The notes: generated from the sequence alone by a model not told the origin. A stretch of 64,000 nt of DNA from Nocardioides plantarum (GCF_006346395.1 NZ_VDMS01000001.1:62001-126000); one strand, 5' to 3'; shown: positions 45,032 through 54,663, counted from the stretch's first letter. Made by a program: numbers and translations.

Positions 45032-47395
45032 TTAGGCCGTGACGCGGTAGGCGTCGAAGACGCCCGGCACGCTGCGCACGGCCTTGAGGACCGTGTCGAG
45101 GTGCTTGGCCTCGGCCATCTCGAAGGTGAAGCGCGACTTGGCGACCCGGTCGCGGGTGGTCGACAGGTTGGCCGACAGGATGTTGACGTGGGCGTCGGAC
45201 AGCACCATGGTGATGTCGGAGAGCAGCCGGGCCCGGTCGAGGGCCTCGACCTGGATGTTGACCAGGAACATCGACTGCGCGGTCGGTGCCCACTCGACGT
45301 CGAGCACCTTCTCGGGTTGGCGCAACAGCTCACCGGCGTTGGTGCAGTCGCGGCGGTGCACCGAGACGCCGCCGCCCTTGGTCACGAAGCCGAGGATGTC
45401 GTCGGGCGGCACCGGGGTGCAGCACTTGGCGAGCTTGACCCACACGTCGGGTGAGCCCTTGACGATGACCCCGGAGTCGGCACCGCCGCCGATGCGCGAG
45501 CGACCGCGCCGCCCGGTGATGGTGACGGCCTCGGCGAGGTCCTCCTGGACGCCTGCGTCGCCACCGAGCAGGTCGATCACCCGGCGTACGACGGCCTGGG
45601 CGCTCAGGTTGCCCTCGCCGACCGCGGCGTAGAGGGCGGTGACGTCGCCGAGCTTGAAGTGGGCGGCGACCTGGGTGAGCGTGTCGTGGGTGAGGAGCCG
45701 CTTGATGGGCAGCCCCTCCTTGCGCATGAGCTTGGCGATCTGGTCCTTGCCCTGGTCGACGGCCTCCTCGCGGCGCTCCTTGGTGAACCAGTGCCGGATC
45801 TTGGAACGGGCCCTCGGGGACCGCACGAAGGTCAGCCAGTCGCGCGAGGGACCGGCGTTGACCGACTTGGAGGTGAAGACCTCGACCACGTCGCCGTTGT
45901 CGAGGGTCGACTCGAGAGGCACCAGGCGACCGTTGACGCGCGCACCGATGGTGTGGTGACCGACCTCGGTGTGCACCGCGTAGGCGAAGTCGACGGGGGT
46001 GGCGCCCGACGGCAGCGCGATCACGTCGCCGCGGGGTGTGAAGACGTAGGTCTCGGACCGGTTGATCTCGAAGCGCAGGGACTCGAGGAACTCGCCCGGG
46101 TCCTCGACCTCGGACTGCCAGTCGAGGAGCTGGCGCACCCACGACATGTCGTCGGTGTCGCCCCGGGCGTCGGTGTCGCGGCCCTCGCGCCCGTCCTCCT
46201 TGTACTTCCAGTGGGCGGCGACGCCGTACTCGGCGCGGCGGTGCATGCCGAAGGTACGGATCTGCATCTCGACCGGCTTGCCCTGCGGGCCGATGACCGT
46301 CGTGTGGAGCGACTGGTACATGTTGAACTTCGGCATCGCGACGTAGTCCTTGAACCGGCCGAGCACGGGGTTCCAGCGTGAGTGGAGCACGCCGAGGACG
46401 GAGTAGCAGTCGCGGTCCTCGTCGACCAGGATGCGGATGCCGACGAGGTCGTAGATGTCGGAGAACTCGCGGCCGCCGACGATCATCTTCTGGTAGATCG
46501 AGTAGTAGTGCTTGGGCCGCCCGGTGACGGTGGCCTTGACCTTGGCCTCGCGCAGGTCCTTCTCGACCTGGGTGATGACCTCGGCCAGGAAGCTGTCGCG
46601 CGACGGCGCCCGCTCGGCGACCAGGCGCACGATCTCGTCGTAGATCTTGGGGTGCAGCGTCGCGAACGCGAGGTCCTCGAGCTCCCACTTGATGGTGTTC
46701 ATGCCGAGCCGGTGGGCCAGCGGGGCGTAGATGTCGAGGGTCTCGCGGGCGGTGCGCTCCTGGCTCTTGAGCGGCACGTAGCGCAGGGTGCGCATGTTGT
46801 GGAGCCGGTCGGCCAGCTTGATGACGAGCACCCGGATGTCGCGCGACATCGCGACGATCATCTTGCGGATGGTCTCGGCCTGCGCCGAGTCGCCGTATTG
46901 GACCTTGTCGAGCTTGGTCACGCCGTCGACCATCGCCGCGACCTCGTCGCCGAAGTCGTCGCGACACTGCTGCAGCGTGTAGGGCGTGTCCTCCACCGTG
47001 TCGTGGAGCAGGGCGGCGACCAGGGTCGCCTCGGTCATGCCGATGCCGGCCAGGATGGTGGTGACGGCGAGCGGGTGGGTGATGTAGGGGTCACCGCTCT
47101 TGCGCATCTGGCTGCCGTGCATCTTCTCGGCCGTGACGTAGGCCCGCTCGAGCAGCGCCAGGTCGGCCTTGGGGTGGTTGGCGCGCACCGCACGGAACAG
47201 CGGCTCGAGCACCGGGTTGAGCCCGGGGCTGCGGGTGCCGATGCGGGCCAGCTTGGCGCGCATGCCGCGCCCGGGACCCGATGGACCGGCCTCGGTGGGC
47301 GGCAGGTCGGCCGGCGTGTCGTGCCGCGACGGGGTGGTCCGTGGCGTGGGCGGCGTACGGCGTCCGCTGCTGGGGGCCGTGCGCTCCTCCGTCAT
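45032..47395 (-). CDS. rel: Bifunctional (p)ppGpp synthetase/hydrolase Rel
   Basis: A 787-residue Rel: HD hydrolase domain with LLHDTVEDT (HD at 131-132), synthetase domain with [13 protein letters not shown] and RFKD (347-350; the RXKD form typical of bifunctional Rel), EMQIRT, then TGS, a helical region, a Cys-Cys zinc-finger-like segment ([13 protein letters not shown]) and C-terminal ACT. It senses stalled ribosomes and adjusts growth. ATG 47395 is six bases after TAGACT with no Shine-Dalgarno sequence. A Pro/Thr/Arg-rich head of about 45 residues is not conserved. Confidence 0.97.
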   Translation of the reverse strand: MTEERTAPSSGRRTPPTPRTTPSRHDTPADLPPTEAGPSGPGRGMRAKLARIGTRSPGLNPVLEPLFRAVRANHPKADLALLERAYVTAEKMHGSQMRKSGDPYITHPLAVTTILAGIGMTEATLVAALLHDTVEDTPYTLQQCRDDFGDEVAAMVDGVTKLDKVQYGDSAQAETIRKMIVAMSRDIRVLVIKLADRLHNMRTLRYVPLKSQERTARETLDIYAPLAHRLGMNTIKWELEDLAFATLHPKIYDEIVRLVAERAPSRDSFLAEVITQVEKDLREAKVKATVTGRPKHYYSIYQKMIVGGREFSDIYDLVGIRILVDEDRDCYSVLGVLHSRWNPVLGRFKDYVAMPKFNMYQSLHTTVIGPQGKPVEMQIRTFGMHRRAEYGVAAHWKYKEDGREGRDTDARGDTDDMSWVRQLLDWQSEVEDPGEFLESLRFEINRSETYVFTPRGDVIALPSGATPVDFAYAVHTEVGHHTIGARVNGRLVPLESTLDNGDVVEVFTSKSVNAGPSRDWLTFVRSPRARSKIRHWFTKERREEAVDQGKDQIAKLMRKEGLPIKRLLTHDTLTQVAAHFKLGDVTALYAAVGEGNLSAQAVVRRVIDLLGGDAGVQEDLAEAVTITGRRGRSRIGGGADSGVIVKGSPDVWVKLAKCCTPVPPDDILGFVTKGGGVSVHRRDCTNAGELLRQPEKVLDVEWAPTAQSMFLVNIQVEALDRARLLSDITMVLSDAHVNILSANLSTTRDRVAKSRFTFEMAEAKHLDTVLKAVRSVPGVFDAYRVTA

Positions 47396-47401
47396 CTGGT
47401 C

Positions 47402-47407
47402 AGTCTA
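47402..47407 (-). promoter_or_regulatory. -10 box of a probable leaderless rel transcript
   Basis: TAGACT on the minus strand, six bases before the rel ATG, in the 28-base gap after apt. Confidence 0.6.
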
Positions 47408-47423
47408 GGCGGAGCCGGGTCGC

Positions 47424-47963
47424 TCAGACGACGGCGAGGGCGGTGACGGGGACGTCGCCCGCCGTCTCGCGGCCGGGCAGGAAGGACAGCTCCATCAGCA
47501 CCGCGACCCCGACGGTCTCACCGCCGCACGCGGCGATGAGCTCGCGGGTCGCGGCGACGGTGCCGCCGGTGGCCAGGACGTCGTCGACGAGCAGCACCCG
47601 CTCCCCCGGCGCCACGGCGTCGCAGTGGACCTCGAGGGTCGCCTCGCCGTACTCGAGCGCGTAGGAGACCGCGTGGGTGGGCCCGGGGAGCTTGCCGGCC
47701 TTGCGCACCGGGACGAACCCCACGCCGAGGGCCAGGGCGACGGGGGCCCCGACGATGAACCCCCGGGCCTCCATGCCGACCACCTTGTCGACGACGACCC
47801 GGCCCTCGCCGTCGCGCCCGGCGGCGGCGAGCCCGTCGACCACCGCGGCGAACCCGGCCGGGTCGGACAGCAGCGGCGTGATGTCCTTGAAGACGATGCC
47901 CGGCTCGGGATAGTCGGGGACGTCACGGACGAGGCGGTGGAGCGCGTCGGACGCCGCTCCCAC
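47424..47963 (-). CDS. apt: Adenine phosphoribosyltransferase
   Basis: Salvages adenine to AMP with PRPP. The 179-residue enzyme shows VRDVPDYPEPGIVFKDITPLL, GMEARGFIVGAPVALALG, VRKAGKLPG and the PRPP loop RVLLVDDVLATGGTVAA. GTG 47963 starts two bases after the secF stop, so it is in the yajC-secD-secF-apt operon, the usual actinobacterial order before rel. Confidence 0.97.
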   Translation of the reverse strand: MGAASDALHRLVRDVPDYPEPGIVFKDITPLLSDPAGFAAVVDGLAAAGRDGEGRVVVDKVVGMEARGFIVGAPVALALGVGFVPVRKAGKLPGPTHAVSYALEYGEATLEVHCDAVAPGERVLLVDDVLATGGTVAATRELIAACGGETVGVAVLMELSFLPGRETAGDVPVTALAVV

Positions 47964-47965
47964 CG

Positions 47966-49207
47966 CTACTTCCCGCGCTTGGACTTGGGCTGACGCGACG
48001 GCTGCACGCGCCCGGAGCTGCCGCTCTGGCCGAGCGGGCCGCGGGCCGGCGGCACGGTGCGACCGCGACCGGGCTCGGTCGGCTCGGCCGGCGGGCGCGC
48101 CTTGGTCAGTCGCGGCGCCGACGTCTCGAGCTCGTCGTCGTGCTCGTCGACCGGTTCACCGTCGGGGTCGTCCTGCACGGGCAGGTCGTCGGCGAAGGCG
48201 GGGACGGCGGCGTAGGGGTCGGCCTGGGCCCGCGCGCGGGCCTTGGCCCGCCGCTCGGCGAGCTTGACCTCGTCCTCGCCCGACTTCAGGTGCACGAGCA
48301 CGCGCGGGGCCAGGATCACCGAGGAGTAGACGCCGACGGCCATGCCGACGAACTGCGACAGCGCGAGGTCCTGCAGCGAGCTGGCGCCGAGCTGGGCGGC
48401 GCTGACCCACAGGATGGCGCCGATCGGGATCAGCGCGACGATGCCGGTGTTGACCGAGCGGACCAGCGTCTGGTTGACCGCGAGGTTGGCGGCCTCGGCG
48501 TACGTCTGACGGTTCTTGCGCATGTCGCGCGTGTTTTCCTTGATCTTGTCGAACACCACGACGGTGTCGTAGAGCGAGAAGCCGAGGATCGCCAGCAGTC
48601 CGGTGACGGCGGCTGGGGTGACCTGGAAGCCCGAGAGCGCGTAGACGCCCATCGTGATGGTCACGTCGTGCACGAGGGCGACGAACGCCGCCAGCGACAT
48701 CTTCCACTCGCGGAAGTAGAAGCCGATGAAGATGAGCACCAGCACCAGGAACACGATCACGCCGAGGATCGCGCGGTTGGCGACCTCCTGGCCCCAGCTG
48801 GCGCCGAGCTCGGAGAGGTTGACCTGGCTGGTGGGCACGTCGATGACGGTCTGGATCGCCGTCAGCACCTCGTCACTCTGCGAGGCGCTGAGCTCCTCGA
48901 CCTGGACCAGGATCGCGTCGCCCGCGGTGGTCACCACGGCGCCCTCGGTGCCGGGCACGTCGGTGTCGACCACGGTGTCGCGGACCTTCTCGGCCAGGGC
49001 CTGCGAGCTGCCGTCGGTCGTGGGCACCCGGAACTCGGTGCCGCCGGTGAACTCGATGCCGAAGTTGAGGCCCTTGACGATCAGGGCGAGGAAGGCGAGC
49101 GCCACGATGCCGCCGGTGATGGCGTACCAGAGGGTCCGCTTGTGGACGAAGTCGTAGGACTTGCGTCCGGTGTAGAGATCGTTGCCGAGTCTCGATGCCT
49201 TGCCCAT
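47966..49207 (-). CDS. secF: Protein translocase subunit SecF
   Basis: A 413-residue SecF: first helix followed by the periplasmic loop with NFGIEFTGGTEFRV, then five helices with VALVHDVTITMGVYAL and FSLYDTVVVFDKIKENTR, the SecD/SecF signature used with the proton gradient to pull secreted proteins. The C-terminal cytoplasmic tail (about 110 residues) is acidic then Pro/Arg/Gly-rich and unusually long. The ATG shares a base with the secD stop. Confidence 0.97.
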   Translation of the reverse strand: MGKASRLGNDLYTGRKSYDFVHKRTLWYAITGGIVALAFLALIVKGLNFGIEFTGGTEFRVPTTDGSSQALAEKVRDTVVDTDVPGTEGAVVTTAGDAILVQVEELSASQSDEVLTAIQTVIDVPTSQVNLSELGASWGQEVANRAILGVIVFLVLVLIFIGFYFREWKMSLAAFVALVHDVTITMGVYALSGFQVTPAAVTGLLAILGFSLYDTVVVFDKIKENTRDMRKNRQTYAEAANLAVNQTLVRSVNTGIVALIPIGAILWVSAAQLGASSLQDLALSQFVGMAVGVYSSVILAPRVLVHLKSGEDEVKLAERRAKARARAQADPYAAVPAFADDLPVQDDPDGEPVDEHDDELETSAPRLTKARPPAEPTEPGRGRTVPPARGPLGQSGSSGRVQPSRQPKSKRGK

Positions 49208-51135
49208 CAGGCCGGCCCTCCTGCGGTGGTCGGGGTGGTGCGGGCGGGCCTCGGCGGCCCGTCGATGCCGAGGGTCTCGGGGCTGAGGCCCGAGAGTCGG
49301 TGGCCGGAGTTGAAGAAGGTGAAGCGGGCCAGCCACGACACCATCGGCTTGGTGAACCAGAACAGGATCGCGAGGTCGACCAGGGTGGTCAGGCCGAGCG
49401 CGAACCCGAAGCCCTTCACCGCGCCGGTGGCGAAGATGTAGAGCACCGCCGCCGACAGCAGCGAGACGACCTGGGCAGCGAGCCGGGTGACCTTGGCGCG
49501 CTTCCAGCCGGTCTCGACCGCGACGCGCATCGACTTGCCCTCGCGCATCTCGTCTCGGATGCGTTCGAAGAAGATGATGAAGGAGTCGGCGGTGACACCG
49601 ACGGCGATGATCAGGCCGGCGATGCCGGGCAGGGTGAGCACGAACCCGGCGGTCTCGCTGAGCAGCAGGACCAGCGCGTAGGTCACGGCCGAGGCCGACA
49701 GCAGCGAGGCCACGACGACCAGGCCGAGGCCGCGGTAGTAGAGCAGGCAGTAGATCAGCACCAGCGCGAGACCGAAGGCACCGGCGGTGAGGCCGGCGGA
49801 GAGCTGGTCTCCGGCCAGGGAGGGCCCGATGGTCTCGGTGTTGGCGTCGAACTGGATCGGCAGCGAGCCGTACTTGAGGCTGGTCGCGAGGCTGCGGGCC
49901 TCGGACTCGCTGAAGTTGCCGCTGATCTCGGCGTTGCCGTCGGAGATCACCGAGCTGAAGTAGGGCGCGGACAGCACGACGCCGTCGAGCACCATCGCGA
50001 AGTTCTCGCCGCTCTGACCCTTGGTCAGCTGGCTGGACACGTCGGCGAAGGCCTTCTCGCCCTTGCCGCCGATGTCGAGGGTCACGGAGTACCGCAGCGC
50101 GCCCTGCGGGATCTGGTAGGACGCGTTCTTGAGGTCGGTGCCCTGGATGACGGCGGGCGAGAGGAGGTACTTGGACGGACCCGAGTCGGGGAGATCGGGG
50201 TCGGTCGACTTCTGAGCGGCCTCGCAGGCGACCAGGGGCTTGGTCGGGTCGTCGGCGGGCACCTCGGGCGCGGACTTCGCCGCCTTGGCCTCGGGGGTCA
50301 GCGCGATCGTGCCGTCGTTGGCGCAGGTGTAGGCGTTGAACAGCGTGACGTCGGCCGCGCTGTAGCCACCGCGCATGAACGCGATCGCGTCGTCGACCGG
50401 GACGACGGCGTTGGAGTCGAACGTCTCGGCGTCGGGAGCCGTGGGCGTCGCGCCGTCGGTCGCGCTGGGCGTGTCGGTGGGCGTCGCGCCCGGCGTCTCG
50501 GTGGACGTCGCGCTGGGCGACTCGGAGGGGGCCTCGCTCGTGTTAGCGGAGGGCGAGTCGGTCGGGCTGGCGGTGCCGCTGCCGGCGAAGCCCGGGGCCA
50601 CGCGGTTGGCGGAGGTCGGCGCCTCGGCCGGCGTGGTCGCGTCACCCTCGGGACTGGCGCTGCCGCTCGGGTCGGCGGGGACCGAGACGGTCGGGTCGGC
50701 CGTCGGGTCGGCGGTCTGCGGGATCGACGGGGTGGCGGCGCTCGGGTCGGAGCAGGTGTCGCGGCAGGCCACCAGCCGGAACCGCAGCTGCGCGGCGCGC
50801 TGGACGGTCGCGACGAGGTCGCGACGCGGGTCGCCCGGGATCTCGACGACGATGTTGGAGTTGCTGGTCTGGACCTCGGCCTCGGAGATGCCCGAGCCGT
50901 TGACGCGCGCGTCGATGATCTTGCGCGCTTCCTCGAGGTTGTCGTTGCTCGGGTCGCCCTTGGACTTGAGGGTGATCCGGGTGCCGCCCTGCAGGTCGAG
51001 GCCGAGGTCGGGCTTCCAGGCGCTCGAGTTTCCGCTGCTGGTCGCACCAGCCAGGGCCACGAGGCCGTAGAGGATCGCTGTGCCCAGGAGGAACACCAGC
51101 AAGGTGCGCCCCGGTCGGGCCTGCTTCTTCGCCAC
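49207..51135 (-). CDS. secD: Protein translocase subunit SecD with Ser/Thr/Pro-rich insert
   Basis: A 642-residue SecD: first helix, P1 periplasmic region starting WKPDLGLDLQGGTRITL, C-terminal five helices with AGLIIAVGVTADSFIIFFERIRDE. Residues about 125-237 are a low-complexity Ser/Thr/Pro/Ala stretch bounded by a Cys pair (VACRDTC), inserted in the periplasmic region after the first P1 half. The insert makes it much longer than usual; it may be glycosylated outside the cell. Only six bases follow yajC. Confidence 0.96.
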   Translation of the reverse strand: MAKKQARPGRTLLVFLLGTAILYGLVALAGATSSGNSSAWKPDLGLDLQGGTRITLKSKGDPSNDNLEEARKIIDARVNGSGISEAEVQTSNSNIVVEIPGDPRRDLVATVQRAAQLRFRLVACRDTCSDPSAATPSIPQTADPTADPTVSVPADPSGSASPEGDATTPAEAPTSANRVAPGFAGSGTASPTDSPSANTSEAPSESPSATSTETPGATPTDTPSATDGATPTAPDAETFDSNAVVPVDDAIAFMRGGYSAADVTLFNAYTCANDGTIALTPEAKAAKSAPEVPADDPTKPLVACEAAQKSTDPDLPDSGPSKYLLSPAVIQGTDLKNASYQIPQGALRYSVTLDIGGKGEKAFADVSSQLTKGQSGENFAMVLDGVVLSAPYFSSVISDGNAEISGNFSESEARSLATSLKYGSLPIQFDANTETIGPSLAGDQLSAGLTAGAFGLALVLIYCLLYYRGLGLVVVASLLSASAVTYALVLLLSETAGFVLTLPGIAGLIIAVGVTADSFIIFFERIRDEMREGKSMRVAVETGWKRAKVTRLAAQVVSLLSAAVLYIFATGAVKGFGFALGLTTLVDLAILFWFTKPMVSWLARFTFFNSGHRLSGLSPETLGIDGPPRPARTTPTTAGGPA

Positions 51136-51140
51136 GTGTG

Positions 51141-51500
51141 TCAGTTCTCCTCGGGCTCGGGCGTCGACGTCTTGGCGTCGCTCGTCGTGGGGTGCGCCGT
51201 CTTGCGCAGGTCGGTGGTGGGCTCGGGGGTCTCGGGAGCCCGGTCGGGCTCGAGTCCGCCGACGGCGCCGAGGGCGACGGTGACCGTCGTCCCGGGCGCG
51301 AGCTCGATGTCGGCGCGGTCGTCGTGGAGGGCGCGGATCGTGCCGAAGAAGCCCGACGTCAGCAGCACCCGGTCACCGACGGCGAGGGCGGCCTGCATCG
51401 AGCGGCGCTCGCGCTCTCGGCGTACGCCTGGACGGATGACAAGGAGCCAGAAGACGAGCGCGATGCCCAGGATGGGCAGAACGGGGGCGAACCCTTCCAC
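51141..51500 (-). CDS. yajC: Preprotein translocase accessory subunit YajC
   Basis: A 119-residue protein: one N-terminal membrane segment (VLPILGIALVFWLLVIRPGV), then the YajC domain (MQAALAVGDRVLLTSGFFGTI). Acidic Pro/Thr-rich tail. Start GTG 51500 has AGAGG eight bases upstream. Head of yajC-secD-secF-apt; a possible -10 box TACACT is at 51567..51562. Confidence 0.94.
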   Translation of the reverse strand: MEGFAPVLPILGIALVFWLLVIRPGVRRERERRSMQAALAVGDRVLLTSGFFGTIRALHDDRADIELAPGTTVTVALGAVGGLEPDRAPETPEPTTDLRKTAHPTTSDAKTSTPEPEEN

Positions 51501-51561
51501 GAACGAGACCTCTCAGCAGGCAGGAGCACGGGCCGCGAGAGCGCGACGCGACCGACGGGGA

Positions 51562-51567
51562 AGTGTA
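51562..51567 (-). promoter_or_regulatory. Candidate -10 box for yajC-secDF-apt
   Basis: TACACT on the minus strand, leader about 55 bases. GGGGG-TGTGT-CCCCC (51573-51587) lies immediately upstream and could be a protein site or the arm of a hairpin. Confidence 0.45.
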
Positions 51568-51648
51568 ACCGTGGGGGTGTGTCCCCCGACCAATCGCCCG
51601 CCAGGGGCAACAACGGGCGAGGGACGGACAGAGTTCCGCGAACGCCCA

Positions 51649-51685
51649 CCCGGCCACGCACGCGCCTCAAGCGTCCGTGGCCGGG
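51649..51685. terminator. Inverted repeat between the secreted-protein gene and yajC
   Basis: CCCGGCCACG (51649-51658) and CGTGGCCGGG (51676-51685), a perfect 10-bp stem with an inner ACGCG/GCGT pairing. No U-run, as common in GC-rich terminators. It would stop read-through into yajC. Confidence 0.55.
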
Positions 51686-51701
51686 CCGTCAAGGTCGATC
51701 C

Positions 51702-51717
51702 GGACGGTCAGCCGTCC
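51702..51717 (-). terminator. Short stem-loop after the secreted-protein gene
   Basis: GGACGG-TCAG-CCGTCC, a perfect 6-bp stem with a four-base loop, about ten bases after the stop at 51727. Confidence 0.5.
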
Positions 51718-51726
51718 TTGGAGTCA

Positions 51727-52188
51727 CTAGTTGTAGGGGTTCTCGTAGTCCGAGTATGAGTTGGTGCAGTCGACGCCCGCGTAGCAGGTGTCGCTCTCCT
51801 GCAACCGGAACATGAGCCACTCGAGCTTGCCGCTGACGGTGATGGTCTTCTCGAATGAGACATAGCCCGTGCCGCAGCCGTTGGCGTCGTCACCCATGAA
51901 CGGGGTGCCGATGGAGGTGGTGCCGTTCTTGGCGCCGGACGCGTAGAGCCGGGCCTCCTGGCCGTCTGCGGGACACGCGTCACGAACTCCGCCCGACACG
52001 ACTGCGGTACTCCGAGACACCCAGTGAATCCTCACGTTGGCGAAAGCCTGTCCGGCGAACCGGCCGCCCTTCTCCGTAGCCAGGCTGGTGGCGACGGTAG
52101 TCGACGCAGCACCCGCCGACGCGACTTCAGGACTGACGAGGAACGACGACGCCATTGCAGCGACTGCTACCCACTTCACCAAGGTCAC
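51727..52188 (-). CDS. Small exported protein of unknown function
   Basis: A 153-residue protein with a signal peptide (VTLVKWVAVAAMASSFLVS, likely cut after ASA near residue 25) and a mature part rich in aromatic/Gly/Ser with four cysteines (GGVRDACPADG, GCGTGY, SDTCYAGVDCTNSY), perhaps two disulfides. The family is not recognised. I start at GTG 52188, with AGGAG eight bases upstream; the longer frame has no signal peptide. Base composition is less GC-rich than neighbours, suggesting recent acquisition. It splits the conserved ruvB-yajC linkage. Confidence 0.8.
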   Translation of the reverse strand: MTLVKWVAVAAMASSFLVSPEVASAGAASTTVATSLATEKGGRFAGQAFANVRIHWVSRSTAVVSGGVRDACPADGQEARLYASGAKNGTTSIGTPFMGDDANGCGTGYVSFEKTITVSGKLEWLMFRLQESDTCYAGVDCTNSYSDYENPYN

Positions 52189-52228
52189 CGTTGGATCTCC
52201 TATGCGCACGCCCGAGTTGGCGGCGCCG

Positions 52229-52234
52229 AACCTA
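52229..52234 (-). promoter_or_regulatory. Candidate promoter of the exported-protein gene
   Basis: TAGGTT as -10, with TTCAGG 17 bases upstream as a weak -35 (52257..52252). Gives a leader of about 34 bases. Confidence 0.45.
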
Positions 52235-52295
52235 ACATGGCTAGCAATGCGTCCTGAAGCGGACTGGTGGAAGTCGGCTATGGATGCATGACAGG

Positions 52296-53393
52296 TCAAC
52301 TGCTGAACAACGGCGGGTCCGAGTCGGGCAGTTTCGGTGCCGTGAGCCCGAGGTGCTCCCACGCCGCCGGAGTGGCGATGCGGCCGCGGGGGGTGCGCGC
52401 CAGGAACCCCAGGCGCACCAGGAACGGCTCGGCGACCTCCTCGACCGTCTCGCGCTCCTCGCCGACGGCGACGGCCAACGTCGAGACGCCCACTGGGCCG
52501 CCGCCGAAGCGGCGGCAGAGCACGTCGATGACCGCCCGGTCGAGCCGGTCCAGGCCGAGCCGGTCGACCTCGTAGAGGTCGAGCGTGGCGTGGGCGACCG
52601 CGAGGGTCACGACGCCGTCGGCCCGGACCTGTGCGTAGTCACGGACCCGACGCAGCAGTCGGTTGGCGATGCGGGGCGTGCCGCGCGAGCGCAGGGCGAT
52701 CTCGGCGGCCCCCTCGTCGGTCAGGCGTACGCCGAGCAGGTCGGCCGAGCGGTGGATGATCAGGTCGAGCTCGGCGGGGTCGTAGAACTCGAGGTGGCCG
52801 GTGAAGCCGAACCGGTCGCGCAGCGGCCCGGGCAGCAGCCCGGCCCGGGTCGTGGCACCGACCAGCGTGAACGGCGGGATCTCGAGCGGGATGGCGGTCG
52901 CGCCGGGGCCCTTGCCGATGATGACGTCGACGCGGAAGTCCTCCATCGCGAGGTAGAGCATCTCCTCGGCCGGGCGCGACATCCGGTGGATCTCGTCGAT
53001 GAAGAGCACGTCGTCCTGGTTGAGACCGGACAGGATCGCCGCCAGGTCGCCGGCGTGGGTGATGGCGGGCCCGCTGGTGAGTCGCAGCGGCGCGGTCATC
53101 TCGGCGGCGATGATCATGGCCAGGGTGGTCTTGCCGAGGCCCGGGGGGCCCGAGAGCAGCACGTGGTCGGGAGCGCGGCCGCGCTGGCGCGCGGCCTCGA
53201 GGACCAGGCCCAGCTGGTCGCGCACGCGCACCTGGCCGACGACCTCCTCGAGCGTGCGCGGGCGCAGCGCCGCCTCGATGGTGCGCTCGTCGCCCTCCGC
53301 CTCGGCGGCGGTGAGCGAGCCGCCGAGGGCGCGCAGGTGCAGCTCCTCGGCAGCCGCGAGGCCGTCCAGCTGGCCCAGGTCGTCCTCGTCCAC
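52296..53393 (-). CDS. ruvB: Holliday junction branch migration helicase RuvB
   Basis: A 365-residue AAA+ motor: [16 protein letters not shown], Walker [15 protein letters not shown], Walker [13 protein letters not shown], sensor [20 protein letters not shown], and the winged-helix C-domain. Drives branch migration with RuvA. Starts 12 bases after ruvA. About 25 extra residues at the N-terminus. Confidence 0.98.
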   Translation of the reverse strand: MDEDDLGQLDGLAAAEELHLRALGGSLTAAEAEGDERTIEAALRPRTLEEVVGQVRVRDQLGLVLEAARQRGRAPDHVLLSGPPGLGKTTLAMIIAAEMTAPLRLTSGPAITHAGDLAAILSGLNQDDVLFIDEIHRMSRPAEEMLYLAMEDFRVDVIIGKGPGATAIPLEIPPFTLVGATTRAGLLPGPLRDRFGFTGHLEFYDPAELDLIIHRSADLLGVRLTDEGAAEIALRSRGTPRIANRLLRRVRDYAQVRADGVVTLAVAHATLDLYEVDRLGLDRLDRAVIDVLCRRFGGGPVGVSTLAVAVGEERETVEEVAEPFLVRLGFLARTPRGRIATPAAWEHLGLTAPKLPDSDPPLFSS

Positions 53394-53405
53394 GTCGTGA
53401 GCCTG

Positions 53406-54026
53406 TCAGGCCTTGCTCAGCGACCGCAGTGCGGCCCGCAGCAGCGCGCCGACGTCGGGGCCGTGGGGCGTCTGGAGGGTGTCGGCCTGGTCGGCCACGG
53501 CCTCGATCGCCCGCTCGGCGTCCTTGGGGGTCCACCCGAGCCCGACCAGGCCCTGGTGGACCTGCTCGCGCCACGCGTCGGCGGCCTGCGGGCCACCCGC
53601 GGTCGCGCCGGACCGCGCGCCCGTGGGGGCGCCGATGCGGTCCTTGAGCTCGAGGATGATCCGCTGGGCGCCCTTCTGCCCGATGCCGGGGACGCGGGTC
53701 AGGGTCTTGACGTCGTCGGCGGCGATGGCGCGGCGCAGGTCGTCTGGGGCGAGCACCGCGGTGATCGCCTGGGCCACCTTGGGCCCGACGCCCGAGGCGG
53801 TCTGGACGAGCTCGAACATCGACTTCTCGTCGTCGTCGACGAACCCGAACAGGGTCAGGGAGTCCTCGCGCACGACCATGCTCGTCGGCAGCGTCGCCGG
53901 CTGCCCTGGGCGCAGCGTCGCGAGGGTGCCGGGGGTGCACATCAGCTCGAGGCCGACGCCCCCGACGTCGACGACGGCGCTGGTGAGGGAGACGGCGGCG
54001 ACCTGGCCGCGGACGTAGGCGATCAC
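53406..54026 (-). CDS. ruvA: Holliday junction DNA-binding protein RuvA
   Basis: A 206-residue RuvA: OB-like N-terminal domain ([20 protein letters not shown]), helix-hairpin-helix units ([41 protein letters not shown]), a flexible Gly/Ala linker and domain III ([19 protein letters not shown]) that contacts RuvB. GTG 54026 overlaps the ruvC stop by four bases. Confidence 0.97.
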   Translation of the reverse strand: MIAYVRGQVAAVSLTSAVVDVGGVGLELMCTPGTLATLRPGQPATLPTSMVVREDSLTLFGFVDDDEKSMFELVQTASGVGPKVAQAITAVLAPDDLRRAIAADDVKTLTRVPGIGQKGAQRIILELKDRIGAPTGARSGATAGGPQAADAWREQVHQGLVGLGWTPKDAERAIEAVADQADTLQTPHGPDVGALLRAALRSLSKA

Positions 54027-54628
54027 GAGATTCCCCTTCGGGCCGTGGGTCGGGCTTGGCTGGGCGGTCGAGCCTGACTAGGTGGTCGGGCCTGTCGGGA
54101 CCCGGCGGCGGCGAGCGCCGCGTCGATGCGGGCCTGCGCTCCCCCGCGCCAGATGTGGGTGATGGCCAGGGCGAGCGCGTCGGCGGCGTCAGCGGGCTTG
54201 GGCATCGCGTCGAGCCGCAGGATGCGGGTGACCATGGCGCCGACCTGCGCCTTGTCGGCGCGCCCGTTGCCCGACACGGCGGCCTTGACCTCGCTCGGGG
54301 TGTGCAGGGCGACGGGGATGCCACGCCGCGCGGCGCAGACCATGGCGATGCCGCTGGCCTGGGCGGTGCCCATGACGGTGCTGACGTCGGAGCGGGCGAA
54401 GACCCGCTCGATCGCGACCGCGTCGGGCTGGTGCTCCTCGATCCAGGCGTCGACGCCCTTCTCGATGGTGACCAGTCGCGTGGGCACGGCCAGCGTGGAG
54501 GAGGTGCGGATGACGTTGACGTCGACGAGGCGCAGCGGCTTGCCCACGTCGCCCTCGACGACCCCCATGCCCATCCGGGTCAACCCGGGGTCGATGCCCA
54601 GCACCCGCACGCGCGCACCCCTCACCAT
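54023..54628 (-). CDS. ruvC: Crossover junction endodeoxyribonuclease RuvC with repeat-derived tail
   Basis: A 201-residue RNase H-like resolvase: first catalytic Asp in [16 protein letters not shown], Glu in VAIERVF, and the C-terminal [12 protein letters not shown]. The normal protein ends near residue 172; the last roughly 28 residues ([19 protein letters not shown]...) come from three 18-bp repeats. ATG 54628 is preferred; a GTG follows directly. The LexA box at 54637-54652 lies nine bases upstream, so ruvCAB should be DNA-damage inducible. Confidence 0.96.
   Translation of the reverse strand: MVRGARVRVLGIDPGLTRMGMGVVEGDVGKPLRLVDVNVIRTSSTLAVPTRLVTIEKGVDAWIEEHQPDAVAIERVFARSDVSTVMGTAQASGIAMVCAARRGIPVALHTPSEVKAAVSGNGRADKAQVGAMVTRILRLDAMPKPADAADALALAITHIWRGGAQARIDAALAAAGSRQARPPSQARPPSQARPTARRGIS
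54041..54094. repeat. Three 18-bp repeats in the 3' end of ruvC
   Basis: Units of 18 bases beginning at 54041, 54059 and 54077, e.g. ACTAGGTGGTCGGGCCTG and GCTGGGCGGTCGAGCCTG. They stay in frame and encode QARPPS. The unit resembles one arm of the palindrome in carA (841-883). Confidence 0.85.
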
Positions 54629-54636
54629 CTCGTCCG

Positions 54637-54652
54637 TCGAACGTGTGTTCGG
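54637..54652. promoter_or_regulatory. LexA (SOS) box upstream of ruvC
   Basis: TCGAACGTGTGTTCGG fits the actinobacterial SOS box CGAAC-N4-GTTCG. It lies downstream of the likely -10 box TAACGT (54663..54658) and overlaps the expected transcription start, a position that would block RNA polymerase. Confidence 0.93.
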
Positions 54653-54657
54653 GAGGA

Positions 54658-54663
54658 ACGTTA
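54658..54663 (-). promoter_or_regulatory. Candidate -10 box for ruvCAB
   Basis: TAACGT on the minus strand, about 30 bases before ATG 54628 and just upstream of the LexA box. Confidence 0.6.
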
